Source: an uncultured Caulobacterales bacterium (GTDB lineage Bacteria > Pseudomonadota > Alphaproteobacteria > Caulobacterales > Caulobacteraceae). Taken from it: a DNA stretch of 64,000 nt. Shown piece by piece: positions 26,742 to 35,669 of the stretch; position 1 is the first letter of the stretch; the number at the start of each line of letters is the position of its first letter. A model generated the notes under the pieces. That model was given only the letters and a program-made list of their open reading frames with translations. It did no database searches and was not told the DNA's origin. Location of the stretch: the NCBI GenBank assembly GCA_903862425.1, contig CAIOYC010000003.1, forward strand, positions 62,001-126,000, read 5' to 3'. The translations under genes and the position numbers were made by a program.

Positions 26742-27005
26742 ATGAAACGCTCCACCATGGCCGCCGCGGCGGTCCTCTCCCTGCTTGCCGTCGGCGCGGC
26801 CTCCGCCCAGGGCGGCGGGCAAGGCAACCCGATGATGGCCAAGATGCGCGAAGCGTGCGGCGCCGATATCGCCAAGTTCTGCCCGGACAAGACCGGTCCG
26901 GATCGCCGTCAATGCGTGATGGACAACCACGACAAGTTCTCAGACACCTGCAAGGCGGCGCTCGCCGAGATGCGCAAGGCCATGGAAGCCGCCAAGCCGC
27001 AGTAA
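26742..27005 (+). CDS. Exported cysteine-rich repeat protein
   Basis: This 87-residue protein has a clear Sec signal (MKRSTMAAAAVLSLLAVGAASAQ). The mature part has four Cys in a pattern CGADIAKFCP...RRQCVMDNHDKFSDTCKAAL, matching the cysteine-rich repeat family (PF00839-like). It is probably a small disulfide-bonded periplasmic protein of unknown role. It is divergent from the xylanase operon. Confidence 0.8.
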   Translation: MKRSTMAAAAVLSLLAVGAASAQGGGQGNPMMAKMREACGADIAKFCPDKTGPDRRQCVMDNHDKFSDTCKAALAEMRKAMEAAKPQ

Positions 27006-27014
27006 GCTGAGCCA

Positions 27015-27037
27015 CCGCCCGGCCTTGCGCCGGGCGG
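27015..27037. terminator. Hairpin between convergent genes
   Basis: CCGCCCGG at 27015-27022 pairs perfectly with CCGGGCGG at 27030-27037 around a 7-nt loop. It lies between the cysteine-rich protein and aminotransferase stops. It has no T-run, so it is a probable but not certain terminator. Confidence 0.5.
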
Positions 27038-27058
27038 ACGGGTTAGCGACAACTCTGC

Positions 27059-28237
27059 TCAGCGGTGGCTGAGATACGCCGCGAGCCGTCGCAGGCCCTC
27101 GGCATTCTTTTCCGGGCGGGCGGCGAAGCACCAGCGCAGCCAGCCCTGGCCGTCCTCGCCGAAGGCCGAGCCGGGGGCGAGCCCGAGGCCGGCGCGCTCG
27201 ATCAGGTCGTTGGCCATGGCCACCGCATCGGTGCAGCCGGCGATCCGGAAGAAGGCGTACATGCCCCCGTCGGGTACCGGCGCCTCGATGCCCGACCCGC
27301 TTGGACCCGATAGCGTAGTCAGTCCCCCGATCACCTGATCGCGCGCGGCGCGCAGTTCGGCGCGCAGTTCGGATACCGCTATTTCGCCGTGCTCCAACGC
27401 GCTCGCGGCGGCGGTCTGTATAAAATCCGGCGCGCAGGAGGTGTTGTACTCGAGGAGGACGCCCAGAGGTGCGATTAGCTCGGGCGGCGCCACAATCCAG
27501 CCCAGCCGCCAGCCCGTCATCCGCCAGGCCTTGGAGAAACTGTTGGTGGAGATCAGCCGATCATCCAGCGCAGCGATTTCCAGAAAGGATGGCGCCTTGT
27601 CCGCCGTGAAGCTCAGCCGCTCATACACGTCGTCGGCGATGAGCCAGATGCCGTGGCGACGACAGTGGTCCAGGATCGGTGCGCGGTGTTCAGCCGGCAG
27701 GGTCCAGCCGGTGGGATTGTTGGGCGAGTTGAGGAAGAGGGCGCGGGTATCCGGCGTCAGGGCCGCCATCAGCCGGTCGAGGTCAAGCGTCCAGCGTCCG
27801 CTCTCTGCACACAGCGCCACCGTCTGCACCCGCGCCGACATGATGCGGGGAATCTCCGCCACATTAGGCCAGACCGGATCGACCACCACCACCCTGTCGC
27901 CAGGACTGATGACCGCCTGCGCCGCCAGCATCAGGGCGCTGACGCCGGAATTGGTGATGGCCAGTCGCTCGGTCCCGATAGCCCGCCCGTGCAGGCGGCC
28001 GAGATAAGCCGATAGGGCCTCGCGCAGGTCGGCCCGACCGAGGTTGTGGGTATAAAAGGTCTCACCCGCGAGCACGGCCTGCGCCGCCGCCTCGCGGATG
28101 AAAAGCGGCGTTGGCAGATCGCTCTCGCCGAACCAGAAGGGCAGCACGTCGGCCTGCCCTATGGCCGCATTGGCGACCTCGCGAATCTGGGACGAACGCA
28201 GGGCCAAAACGTCAGGGCGTGCCGCAGTTGGATACAT
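27059..28237 (-). CDS. Pyridoxal-phosphate-dependent aminotransferase, class I/II
   Basis: This 392-residue fold-type I enzyme transfers amino groups between amino acids and keto acids. Visible motifs are NSGVSALMLAAQAVISPGDRV, FLNSPNNPTGW, IADDVYERL, SFSKAWRMTGWRLGW with the PLP-binding Lys, and a C-terminal WLRWCFAARPE. It belongs to the AspC-like family Ib, but the substrate cannot be read from sequence. It is followed by the MmcQ-like ORF in the opposite part of the operon-free gap. Confidence 0.9.
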   Translation of the reverse strand: MYPTAARPDVLALRSSQIREVANAAIGQADVLPFWFGESDLPTPLFIREAAAQAVLAGETFYTHNLGRADLREALSAYLGRLHGRAIGTERLAITNSGVSALMLAAQAVISPGDRVVVVDPVWPNVAEIPRIMSARVQTVALCAESGRWTLDLDRLMAALTPDTRALFLNSPNNPTGWTLPAEHRAPILDHCRRHGIWLIADDVYERLSFTADKAPSFLEIAALDDRLISTNSFSKAWRMTGWRLGWIVAPPELIAPLGVLLEYNTSCAPDFIQTAAASALEHGEIAVSELRAELRAARDQVIGGLTTLSGPSGSGIEAPVPDGGMYAFFRIAGCTDAVAMANDLIERAGLGLAPGSAFGEDGQGWLRWCFAARPEKNAEGLRRLAAYLSHR

Positions 28238-28244
28238 GGTTCGG

Positions 28245-28706
28245 CTATAGCCGGTTCGACCTGGATCGGTCAGCCCGCAATCCCAGTTCGGCGCGCAACT
28301 TTCTGGTCAGCTTGGCGGCGACAAGGGCGTGGGACTGGGCCAGATAGGCGGTGAGATCTTCATCGCTCAAACTGTCCGCGGTCGTCATCTGCACCCACTT
28401 TGCCCGCGCCAGATAGGGCGCCGGGATCGCCGCGCCGGTATCCACAAGCATTTCAAAAGCCAGATCCGAGGCCTTGAACAGGTAGCGCGGCTGCGCCGTC
28501 GCCACCGGTCCCGCATGCGCGCACGATCCCGTCAGCCGACGACGATCGGCAATGAACTTTCCGTCCCATCGTGCCGCGGCGCGCTGTCTGACGATGCGCC
28601 GTATGAGCGCTTGCCCGGCGCGGTGGCCTGAGTATATTGCGCGCCTTCCGCGACGGGGCGTTTGGCTTCGCCGCTCGGGCGCGGCTCGCGTCCGGTGCGG
28701 CGGCAT
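28245..28706 (-). CDS. MmcQ/YjbR-like protein with atypical or missing N-terminus
   Basis: The last 90 residues or so (PRYLFKASDLAFEMLVDTGA, IPAPYLARAKWVQM, AHALVAAKLTRK-like ending) look like the C-terminal part of MmcQ/YjbR proteins, a small family with a proposed DNA-binding fold. Upstream, the frame is Arg-rich and lacks the normal start; the nearest ATG (28706) gives residues with no family character and lies over the region of the tRNA-Ser promoter. The gene may be truncated or frameshifted at about 28580. Family call moderate, start call weak. Confidence 0.5.
   Translation of the reverse strand: MPPHRTRAAPERRSQTPRRGRRAIYSGHRAGQALIRRIVRQRAAARWDGKFIADRRRLTGSCAHAGPVATAQPRYLFKASDLAFEMLVDTGAAIPAPYLARAKWVQMTTADSLSDEDLTAYLAQSHALVAAKLTRKLRAELGLRADRSRSNRL
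28611..28638 (+). promoter_or_regulatory. Sigma-70-like promoter, probably for tRNA-Ser
   Basis: TTGCCC at 28611 and TATATT at 28633-28638 are separated by 16 bp. The predicted start is about 110 nt before tRNA-Ser on the same strand. This would mean a fairly long tRNA leader. Confidence 0.4.
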
Positions 28707-28755
28707 TCGGTCGTCCGCGGAGACCGTCGGCGCCTGACCGCGCCGCGCGAGGTAC

Positions 28756-28845
28756 GGTGAGGTGGCGGAGTGGTCGATCGCGCACGCTTGGAAAGCGTGT
28801 TTAGGTGAAAGCCTAACGAGGGTTCGAATCCCTCTCTCACCGCCA
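28756..28845 (+). tRNA. tRNA-Ser (GGA)
   Basis: This 90-nt class II tRNA has acceptor GGTGAGG with TCTCACC and anticodon stem CACGC/GCGTG around TTGGAAA, giving anticodon GGA. A variable arm (TTTAGG...CCTAA), the T-arm GGGTTCGAATCCC and encoded CCA complete it. Its last 14 bases plus one following C are repeated at 63275-63289, so it is the integration site of the island to the right. Confidence 0.96.
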
Positions 28846-28846
28846 C
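28832..28846. other. attL (15-bp core at tRNA-Ser 3' end)
   Basis: CTCTCTCACCGCCAC overlaps the last 14 bases of tRNA-Ser and one base beyond. The same 15 bases occur at 63275-63289 beyond the integrase gene. Confidence 0.8.
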
Positions 28847-29051
28847 TCCCCATTGAAATAAATCATGTTTTTTCGTCTTTTTGGATTCGGTCATCAATAA
28901 AATCATCAATTCGATTTCGGCTCAGCGCGGTCGCTCGCGGTTAAGAGCGGTCAATCGGCCTGTTCGACCAAAGAACCAGGTTTGAGCTAGACTCCAACCT
29001 TCAGCATTAGGGCAGCTGCAACGACCTAAGTTCAGCCCGAAGGATAATTAA

Positions 29052-29879
29052 GTGCCACAACGACGCCCTTCCATGCGAACCAATAGGGAGGCGATCAAGC
29101 CGGAGGCATTTGCTTCGTTGCCCAAGCAGGTGCGCGAGAAGTTGGCGAAACACCTGGGAGGCGTTGAGTTAACGGCATCCCGTCTGTTCGATGGTTTGGC
29201 GGCTTTATCGTTCAGCTACCTTCAGACCTCTGTTGAAGAAGAGGGTGATCTCGAAAATCGCCTGATCCAAAATGGTCTGAGTGCGGAACTAGGGAGTGTA
29301 TTCCAGCGAATTGCAGACCTTGAGACAGCGGTCAATTCGATGAGCCCTGCTGACTGGAAATCGCTTACTCTGCTTGATGAATTCGCCTCTCGGTCCGTAC
29401 GGGATAAATGGCGCGAGAGAGCGCTGTGCCTCAATCTGGATATTGTCGATTTCTTCGACGCCTTCTGGATGAGAACACTCGAAATCTCGCAAACAACGAT
29501 GGGAGTAAAAAATGGTCGAGGCCGACGTTTGGTCCGAACTGGTTCATTTGATGAGCTGGCGGACAGCATCGTTCAGTTATGGATTGGTGTAACGAACTCG
29601 CCCCCGACCTGGACGAAAAACACGGGTGGTCTTTTAGTGTTTGTCAACGATGCAGCTGAGCACATCACGGGCAGTGTTGCGCTAAAGCGGTTCACCGGAA
29701 AATTGGCCTCGGCAAAAGCGGAACAATTCCAGCATCACTATGTCGTCGAAAGAACGATGGTTGAAAGGCATGCCTCGATACGTGCGGCAGCCAAGGTCGG
29801 GCTTTTGCGATGGAAGTCTGCGGAGGCCGGAATCAAATCACGCAAATTCGGAGGCTTTGTTGGCGACGCAGACGTGTAG
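29052..29879 (+). CDS. Hypothetical protein at the left end of the island
   Basis: This 275-residue protein is not recognised. It starts at GTG 29052 or ATG 29073. It is mainly helical and charged, with no signal peptide or membrane segment. SLPKQVREKLAKHLGG near the start and WTKNTGGLLVFVNDAAEHITG are the most distinctive stretches. It is the first gene after attL and lies ahead of the excisionase-like gene; in the circular form it would be beside the integrase. Function unknown. Confidence 0.6.
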   Translation: MPQRRPSMRTNREAIKPEAFASLPKQVREKLAKHLGGVELTASRLFDGLAALSFSYLQTSVEEEGDLENRLIQNGLSAELGSVFQRIADLETAVNSMSPADWKSLTLLDEFASRSVRDKWRERALCLNLDIVDFFDAFWMRTLEISQTTMGVKNGRGRRLVRTGSFDELADSIVQLWIGVTNSPPTWTKNTGGLLVFVNDAAEHITGSVALKRFTGKLASAKAEQFQHHYVVERTMVERHASIRAAAKVGLLRWKSAEAGIKSRKFGGFVGDADV

Positions 29880-29956
29880 CGCTCAGCTCGAAAATGGTAA
29901 CAGTGCTGAACTCCTGAAAGAGCTGGGCACCGGCTCTGAGGTAAAAGGAGTCGAAG

Positions 29957-30157
29957 ATGAATTACGCACAACACCCTTACGGTCTAACCGTTAAAGGAGC
30001 AGCTGATCAGCTCTGTATAGGTCGAACGCTGCTCTACGACCTCATTCGTCAAGGCAAGATAAAGCCCGTCAAGCTCGGTCGTCGGACAATTATACCCGCC
30101 AATCAAGTGGCTGAGCTGCTTGCTTGCTGCGCAACTAGCAAGGCTGAGAGGCAATAA
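29957..30157 (+). CDS. Helix-turn-helix protein, excisionase/AlpA-like
   Basis: This 66-residue protein is one MerR/excisionase-type HTH: YGLTVKGAADQLCIGRTLLYDLIRQGKIKPVKLGRRTIIPANQVAELL. This matches the HTH_17 DNA-binding family that includes Xis and AlpA. In a tRNA-integrated island it is the likely excision factor or activator of the integrase, though int lies at the opposite end; the two become neighbours in the circular form. Confidence 0.8.
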   Translation: MNYAQHPYGLTVKGAADQLCIGRTLLYDLIRQGKIKPVKLGRRTIIPANQVAELLACCATSKAERQ

Positions 30158-30310
30158 AATGTGCCCCGGTTTCAATACGACACAAACGTGCTTCCCGAAC
30201 TTGTCCAAATCAGGAGCTGATGCAGGAAAAGGTGTTTATCGCAGTCAAACCCGTCTTCAGACAAAGGCGCCACATGGCCTGAACAATGCCAATCGCATGC
30301 GCGGTGGCCG

Positions 30311-31366
30311 ATGAGCGGCAAACGCAACGTCATGAGTCCTGACGCAAAGAAGGTCGGCGCGGGGAAGTTAAAGTCACGGCCGCGCCTTGGTAGTGATCGA
30401 ATGATCCATCCGATTAACAAGGACGGGCCAACTGGGCAGCGCTCTAAAGCCCGGGTTCAAAAGTTGTCTGCCGTGCGGAAGGCGGCGCGACGGGAGAAGA
30501 AGCGTCGTGAGCTTTTAGATGCGCTCGTTAGGCGAGTCGAAGCGACGTCACTGGGCCGTTCTTTCAGATCATCCACGTTCGGAGACGACGTCGTGAAAGC
30601 CCTGGAAGACCTCAGGGCTACTTCACAGAAGTTCGTCATGCAGTCTCACCGCAACCGGCATAAGGCGCTGATCCGACCGTTTGAGACGTGGCTCTTTCTT
30701 GCGTCAGGCCTTAACGAACCGGTCAAAGAGCGAGCGCTTGAGTTCCTCCGTGGGCACCAAGCGTCGAGTTCGGCCGACGGAGAACGCTTACCTAGGCTGG
30801 GCAAGAGCACTGACCCCCTAGCGATCGTTCTTCGAGCCTTCATCGCTTATCCTGCGGGTGCAGCGGGACGGCAGGCGGTAAGCCGCGACACAGCTGCGCT
30901 GAAGCATCTTGAGGCCATCGGGGTCATGCCTGATGCCCTTGAAGAGCTTGCATCAAAGCCCGGAGAAGGGCTCGAAGCGTGGCGAGCTAGGCAGGTCGAA
31001 TCCCGGCGGGCGGCGACAGGCAGATCCAAGACGGCGAGGGTTGTCGGTGTCCGGCGCAAACCACCACCCGATGCCCCTCCTAAACGCTTTGAGAAGCGCT
31101 CTGGGAAGGCGGCTGAGGAGTCAGTTGAGGGTGGCGTTGCCATTGCCTGCAAAGCCAATGGCGGCGGCAATAGCAAGGACGTGATGATATTCGATCAAGG
31201 CGTCTCAGTCCCCGCAGGAACCAGCGTCTTAGTGGTGACAAGGCAACCTCGGTCCAACGACATCCACGTTCGAGATATTGAGCTGGCCCAAGCGGAAAGG
31301 TTGGATCGCGTTGGTGCGAAGCGCCTGATGGTCCGCTTAACACCCTCGTTCCACGACCCCGAGTAG
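30311..31366 (+). CDS. Hypothetical island protein
   Basis: This 351-residue basic protein is not recognised. Residues 1-75 are Lys/Arg-rich and probably disordered or nucleic-acid binding (KAARREKKRRELLDALVRR). A helical core follows (about 90-225), then a basic linker and a C-terminal region that may be beta-rich (VMIFDQGVSVPAGTSVLVVT, LMVRLTPSF). No catalytic motif is seen. It sits between the excisionase-like gene and the HUH-like gene, so a replication or maintenance role is possible but not shown. Confidence 0.6.
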   Translation: MSGKRNVMSPDAKKVGAGKLKSRPRLGSDRMIHPINKDGPTGQRSKARVQKLSAVRKAARREKKRRELLDALVRRVEATSLGRSFRSSTFGDDVVKALEDLRATSQKFVMQSHRNRHKALIRPFETWLFLASGLNEPVKERALEFLRGHQASSSADGERLPRLGKSTDPLAIVLRAFIAYPAGAAGRQAVSRDTAALKHLEAIGVMPDALEELASKPGEGLEAWRARQVESRRAATGRSKTARVVGVRRKPPPDAPPKRFEKRSGKAAEESVEGGVAIACKANGGGNSKDVMIFDQGVSVPAGTSVLVVTRQPRSNDIHVRDIELAQAERLDRVGAKRLMVRLTPSFHDPE

Positions 31367-31635
31367 CCTGGGAAGTCGAGAGTGGCGGTATCGCTGATGT
31401 CTCATCAAGCTCCAAAAGCGATTTGAGAGTGTTGCGATACCGCCTATCTTCGTCAGCAACCACTGTCGAAGGTTCAACGCCTTGAAAATCATCAAAGACG
31501 ATGTCGATCAACGTCCGTTGATTTTAGACGTTTTAGACACACGTCGAGCGACGCTCCATTGCCGGGAGGACCAACCCCTCAGTCCCCCCGCGTAACGAGG
31601 GCCGACGTCATTGTTCGTGATCAATATAAATTACT

Positions 31636-32100
31636 TTACACTTCGCGGTCGGTGGGGGTTGGCCTCTCCTTCATGTAGATGAAGGGCTGCTCACGCGTCT
31701 CAGGTAGCCAAAACTCCTTTGTGATGTAATTGGCGTAATTGGCTGCATCCCCCAATATCTCCGCATGATAATCACCCGCGCTCCGCACGGCGCGCCAAAT
31801 ATCTCCGGCATTGAAGGCTCTGTCTCGGAGGTCGGTTGTCAGCCGAATTGCCAAGTGCATGTGCCGCTGATTAGTCCTATTTTCAATGAATCCAATGGCG
31901 ATAGGCCAAGCCTCAGCTGGGTATCGTTGCCATGCTCGACCGCGAACATCTCGTTGAAGCCTGTTCAAGAATTTCCGTGCGTCATTTTCTAAAGTTAGCG
32001 CAGACACCCCTAAGCCTCCCCCTAGCTTTACCGCAAAGTTAGGTTCGATTTGTAGGGTTAAGGCGACGTATGCAGATCTAAGCCCGCGTTGATCGTTCAT
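31636..32100 (-). CDS. Small HUH-endonuclease-like (Rep/relaxase fold) protein
   Basis: The 154 residues show the three motifs expected of HUH nickases in order. Motif I is strand AYVALTLQIE at about 10-19. Motif II is QRHMHLAIRL, an HUH with Met in the middle. Motif III is NYANYITKEFW, a YxxK with a candidate catalytic Tyr. HUH enzymes nick single-stranded DNA for rolling-circle replication, conjugation or transposition. The protein is only the nuclease domain, with no helicase. It is the only nickase candidate on the island. The RAYT transposase signature (PNHVH) is absent. The assignment is from motifs only. Confidence 0.5.
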   Translation of the reverse strand: MNDQRGLRSAYVALTLQIEPNFAVKLGGGLGVSALTLENDARKFLNRLQRDVRGRAWQRYPAEAWPIAIGFIENRTNQRHMHLAIRLTTDLRDRAFNAGDIWRAVRSAGDYHAEILGDAANYANYITKEFWLPETREQPFIYMKERPTPTDREV

Positions 32101-32245
32101 GGTGGAACTTCCAATTGAGTTCGCCGGATCGGCCGCTCAGGTGAACTTTATGGAATTGGATTCGGCAGTAGTCGGCTTTGAACCCTACCCCTTATGTGGC
32201 TGGCATCCCGCGCTGGCATAAGTCTCCCAAAGCGCACAAAAGCGG

Positions 32246-32259
32246 AGAGCGGCCGCTCT
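32246..32259. repeat. Perfect 14-bp palindrome near the HUH-like gene
   Basis: AGAGCGGCCGCTCT lies 147 bp upstream of the HUH-like gene start and just after the IS1182 remnant. A second imperfect pair, TTCCAATT at 32109-32116 and AATTGGA at 32154-32160, lies closer to the start. Either might form a nicking-site hairpin; this is speculative. Confidence 0.3.
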
Positions 32260-32331
32260 GCGCTGATTGTGTTGATAAAGGCAGCTGTTGAGCCGGCGGC
32301 CGTTGCGGTCGCTGTAAGTCGATCGGCTCCC

Positions 32332-33228
32332 TCAGGCCGGCGCCAGGGCCGGTGGCGGGATCAGCTTGGCGAGTTTGCGTAGGTTCTGGGCGGTGGCGGC
32401 GAGGAGGAACTCGTCTTTGGCGCCCAGGGGGCCTCGAAGGCGCAACCGGTCGAGCTTGAGGATGCGTTTGAGGTGGGCGAACAGCATCTCGACCTTCTTT
32501 CGCTCGCGCCTGGAGGTGACGTAAGCATCGGTCTTGGCGATGTCGCGGGCGAAGTCCCTGGCGCCTTCGTAGATTGAGCGGGTCACCTTGCGGACGGGTG
32601 TGTTGGGCGAGCAGCGAGGTTTTAGAGGACAGGCGTCGCAGTCCGCCTTGGCGGCGCGGTAGCGGATGGTGTCGTCAGGCGGCGCATTGGCCCTCGGTGT
32701 TTTGAAGGCACGGCGGCGCGGCTGGAGCAGCTTTCCCGCAAGGCAGGTGTAGGCGTCGCTGGCGTGATCGTAGCTGAAGTCGCTGCGCGAGAAGGTCCCA
32801 TCCTCTCGCTTGGATTTGTCGAACACCGGGATATGCGGCTCGATCCCTTGTTCGTGGACCAGCCATTCCAGCATCGGCGCCGAGCCGTATGCGGTGTCAG
32901 CCGCAAGACGCTCTGACCACAGATCATGGCGCACTTTGACCCGCTCGATCATGGTCCTGGCCGCCCCGACCTCTGCCTGGCGCACCGCCGTGGTGGCTTC
33001 CACATCGACGATGACAGCATGCTGCAGGTCGATCAGGTAAATGGTGGCGTAGGCGAAGTAGGCTGGGCTGTGGTCTGCCGCCGTCCAGCGCGCCGCCGGG
33101 TCGGCCGGCGAGATAAACTTCGGGATGACCGGCGTCGCCCCTCCGAAGGCGGCGTCGTCCAGCACGGCCAGATACTCGCTGGGCGATAAGGCGCTTTCGG
33201 GCGTGGCAACTGCGCGAGTTTCAAGCAT
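32332..33228 (-). pseudogene. IS1182-family transposase, N-terminal third missing
   Basis: The 298 residues match the C-terminal two thirds of IS1182 transposases. Motifs are KFISPADPAARWT, YLIDLQHAVIVDVEATTAVRQAEV, the Cys cluster CDACPLKPRCSPNTPVRKV, and RRERKKVEMLFAHLKRILKLDRLRLRG. Full-length members have roughly 450-480 residues; the first 150-170, with the first acidic residue of the catalytic triad, are absent beyond about 33228. The element is therefore inactive. Confidence 0.85.
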
Positions 33229-33530
33229 ACAGCTGACGGTGTCGTCACTATGGAAGGTTGCTATCTCTTACCCTCGCTCAATGAGCGCGGCTTGCTTTAG
33301 AGGTCGCAGCGCTACGACCATACTGTTGATCCGTCGGGAATTTGAAAAGAACACCCGTCCCTGGCGAGGCAATGTCATGGACATCTACTTGGCAGTGATG
33401 ATGCGCGAGCAAGATCGCATCCACGGGCTGTTTGATCGGCAGAACGATGACGGGGAATTCAAGCACTATGCAGCTACGCCAATGACGTGCCATTGACGGC
33501 GATAATCCAGCCCTATCGAACCAAGCAGCT
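33229..33530. other. Intergenic junction between IS1182 remnant and flippase gene
   Basis: These 302 bases hold the broken edge of the IS1182 remnant and the leader of the flippase gene. A short frame (ATG at 33377, 39 codons) is open on the plus strand but has no support. I see no terminal inverted repeat or promoter I can defend. Confidence 0.4.
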
Positions 33531-34913
33531 ATGAGTTCATTGAAGCCTGATCACGATGCCCCGCTCAAAGGACTCCGGTTGCTTATCAGCCGGCTTCGCG
33601 GAAGAGGCATAGCACTGGCTACCGCAACATCAATTTTGGGAAGAGTTCTAAGCTCCGCTTCCACAATCGTCGCAATGCCAATCGCGCTAAAAACCCTTGG
33701 TGAAGCAAGATTCGGGGCATTTCTCGTTCTTGCTGGTGTTGTGAATTGGATCAACCTCGGGGGCTTTGGCTTGCCTTCCGCCTTGGGGAAACTTCTGGCC
33801 GCTGGCGGCGTAACGCAGGAGAAAAAGGCGCGCCTCTTCGGCGGAGCGCTCGCGTATGGCGCCTTGTCCATCACGGCTATCTCCGCCCTCGTCACCATCG
33901 CATTCACCTTATGGGCTAACGCGTTATACAAAACCAACTTGGCGCTACAAAACGAGATCATCAACGCCGGCATTGTGATGATATTGCTCGTCGCGATACA
34001 AATGCTACTTCAGATATCCGAAGGTATTCGTATAGGTAGCCTTCAAGGATATATTCTAAACATCGTCCGAATATGCGGAAGCATTTTCAGCTTTATTGTT
34101 CTATTGATTCTCCCGCCTCACATGCCAAATGTAATGGCGTTTGTGATTTCGTTGAATGGCGGTTTGCTTTTGGGCGCAGCCCTGAACGCGGTCCTCGTAT
34201 TTAGGGAAACTCCGCCCGATTTCCGTCATCTGCGGAAAGATACGAAAGAAATAAGTGTGCTTGTAGCATCCGGTTCATCGTTCGCTGTTATAGGCGTTGG
34301 ATCGTTTTTCCAAACCAATATACCCGTTCTCATACTGTCTCTACTTTATGGATCTGCCGCTGTAGTGGATTTTGGACTTTATATCCGATTGCTTTTTATT
34401 ATGGCAATTGCACTAGGCATGCTTACGACACCTCTTTGGCCAGCTATAATTAACGCTAGGGCTCAAGAAGATAAGCAATGGATGAATCGCACTTTAATCA
34501 ATGTCGGAATATTGGTTAATCTGGCTGGCCTAGTTGCTGCCTTCTTCGTAGGAATCGGCGGCCCTCTGATCCTCAATTTATGGGCGCATGTTCATCAATC
34601 CGAAGGGCCGTTACTCAATTGGGCCTTTGGTGTTTATTTTCTTCAGTGGGCATGGTCCCATTATTGGGCAACCGTGCTTATGGGTTTTGGGCATGAGAAG
34701 CTGGCCTCTCGCATCATCGTGGCCGAGGGGCTGCTCATTGCCATCCTAGGCAGCAGTATGGCCCATTGGTGGGGACCAACTGGAATGGTGCTGGGGTTGA
34801 ATCTCGCGTTCGCACTGGTGAGTACATGGTTGTTGCCATGGCTGGTCCTTCGCGAGGGCGTAAACGGCCTTGGGCTCAGCGGCCTTCTATCTCGGGGTTC
34901 GATGTCTAGCTGA
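33531..34913 (+). CDS. Polysaccharide flippase, Wzx/MOP family
   Basis: This 460-residue integral membrane protein has about twelve to fourteen hydrophobic helices. The N-terminal pattern (SILGRVLSSASTIVAMPIALKTLGEARFGAFLVLAGVVNWINLGGFGL) is typical of the Wzx branch of the MOP exporters, which move lipid-linked repeat units across the inner membrane. Codon use is more AT-rich than in the backbone, which suggests transfer. It opens a surface-polysaccharide cassette that extends to 42.0 kb but holds no glycosyltransferase. Confidence 0.88.
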   Translation: MSSLKPDHDAPLKGLRLLISRLRGRGIALATATSILGRVLSSASTIVAMPIALKTLGEARFGAFLVLAGVVNWINLGGFGLPSALGKLLAAGGVTQEKKARLFGGALAYGALSITAISALVTIAFTLWANALYKTNLALQNEIINAGIVMILLVAIQMLLQISEGIRIGSLQGYILNIVRICGSIFSFIVLLILPPHMPNVMAFVISLNGGLLLGAALNAVLVFRETPPDFRHLRKDTKEISVLVASGSSFAVIGVGSFFQTNIPVLILSLLYGSAAVVDFGLYIRLLFIMAIALGMLTTPLWPAIINARAQEDKQWMNRTLINVGILVNLAGLVAAFFVGIGGPLILNLWAHVHQSEGPLLNWAFGVYFLQWAWSHYWATVLMGFGHEKLASRIIVAEGLLIAILGSSMAHWWGPTGMVLGLNLAFALVSTWLLPWLVLREGVNGLGLSGLLSRGSMSS

Positions 34914-34918
34914 GCTGG

Positions 34919-35305
34919 CTAGAGACTCGTACCAGTTTCCCGTATGTAATTTACCATCCGCAGTTTGCTTTCATGCCATGTCTCGCCAGGCAGCGCATTA
35001 TCTTCGCGCCATAGCGCTGTGATAACGAGCGACATGACGCTCCGGCATAACGCCTCGCTGCTTTCGGTAGCAAGAGGATGCTGGAGATCTTCCTGGGCAA
35101 CGTGACGAAGGGTACCCAGCGCGATGGGGTTGTGGGTTGCCAGTCGATCAAACGTGGCCTGCACCTCAAGGAGTGAGCGAACTTCCCAGGTCATCCAAAC
35201 AGGCAGAATAGGCATCTGCCCTTCAACGGCCCTAGTCGTCAGATAGGCGAGCAGGCGCGAAACCTGCGACGCTTCCTCTCGCGAAAGTTTTTTGTTTTTG
35301 AACAT
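34919..35305 (-). CDS. Hypothetical protein
   Basis: This soluble 128-residue protein is not recognised. It begins MFKNKKLSREEASQVSRLLAYL and is largely helical, with no signal, membrane segment or catalytic motif. It ends 5 bp from the convergent flippase gene. Function unknown. Confidence 0.5.
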   Translation of the reverse strand: MFKNKKLSREEASQVSRLLAYLTTRAVEGQMPILPVWMTWEVRSLLEVQATFDRLATHNPIALGTLRHVAQEDLQHPLATESSEALCRSVMSLVITALWREDNALPGETWHESKLRMVNYIRETGTSL

Positions 35306-35669
35306 AAGCCGAAGGTGACCTGCGACCGTCGCAAACGTGTTTAGTGACCTGTCGCAACCGCCGTCAAGGGTAACTTCGAATGCGACGTTCTAACGTCAAG
35401 AGTGAAATGTGTAAAATCACTAACTTTTGGACGGTATAATTAGGGGTGTGTCCACATCCGTGTCTAAACGGTGCATCGTGGTGGAGGGCGGTGCACCAGT
35501 AATCTCTCCTCTCGCTTGAAAGCCTCCGCGAATATCTGGCGCTGACGGCATTACATCTGACATCCGTCGTAGCGCGCCGGCCATCCATAAAGCGGCCGGG
35601 AGGCTATGCAAGGTTCGGCCGTCAGCCTAATCTCACTTCGGCCAACCGATAAGAGCTCAGGAGTGTTTT
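35306..35669. other. Intergenic region with a TATAAT box and a hairpin
   Basis: These 364 bases hold TATAAT at 35435-35440 on the plus strand, without a clear -35. An inverted pair GGTGCA (35470-35475) and TGCACC (35492-35497) follows downstream. This could be the promoter and leader of the gene at 35670. No small gene is supported. Confidence 0.4.

Noticed and set aside
32246-32259. The 14-bp palindrome as the IS1182 terminal repeat
   Set aside because: It lies about 73 bp past the transposase stop and has no partner at the broken end, so it cannot be assigned as a terminal repeat.
33377-33496. 39-codon frame before the flippase gene
   Set aside because: It is too short, has no ribosome site or family match, and lies at an IS-disturbed junction.
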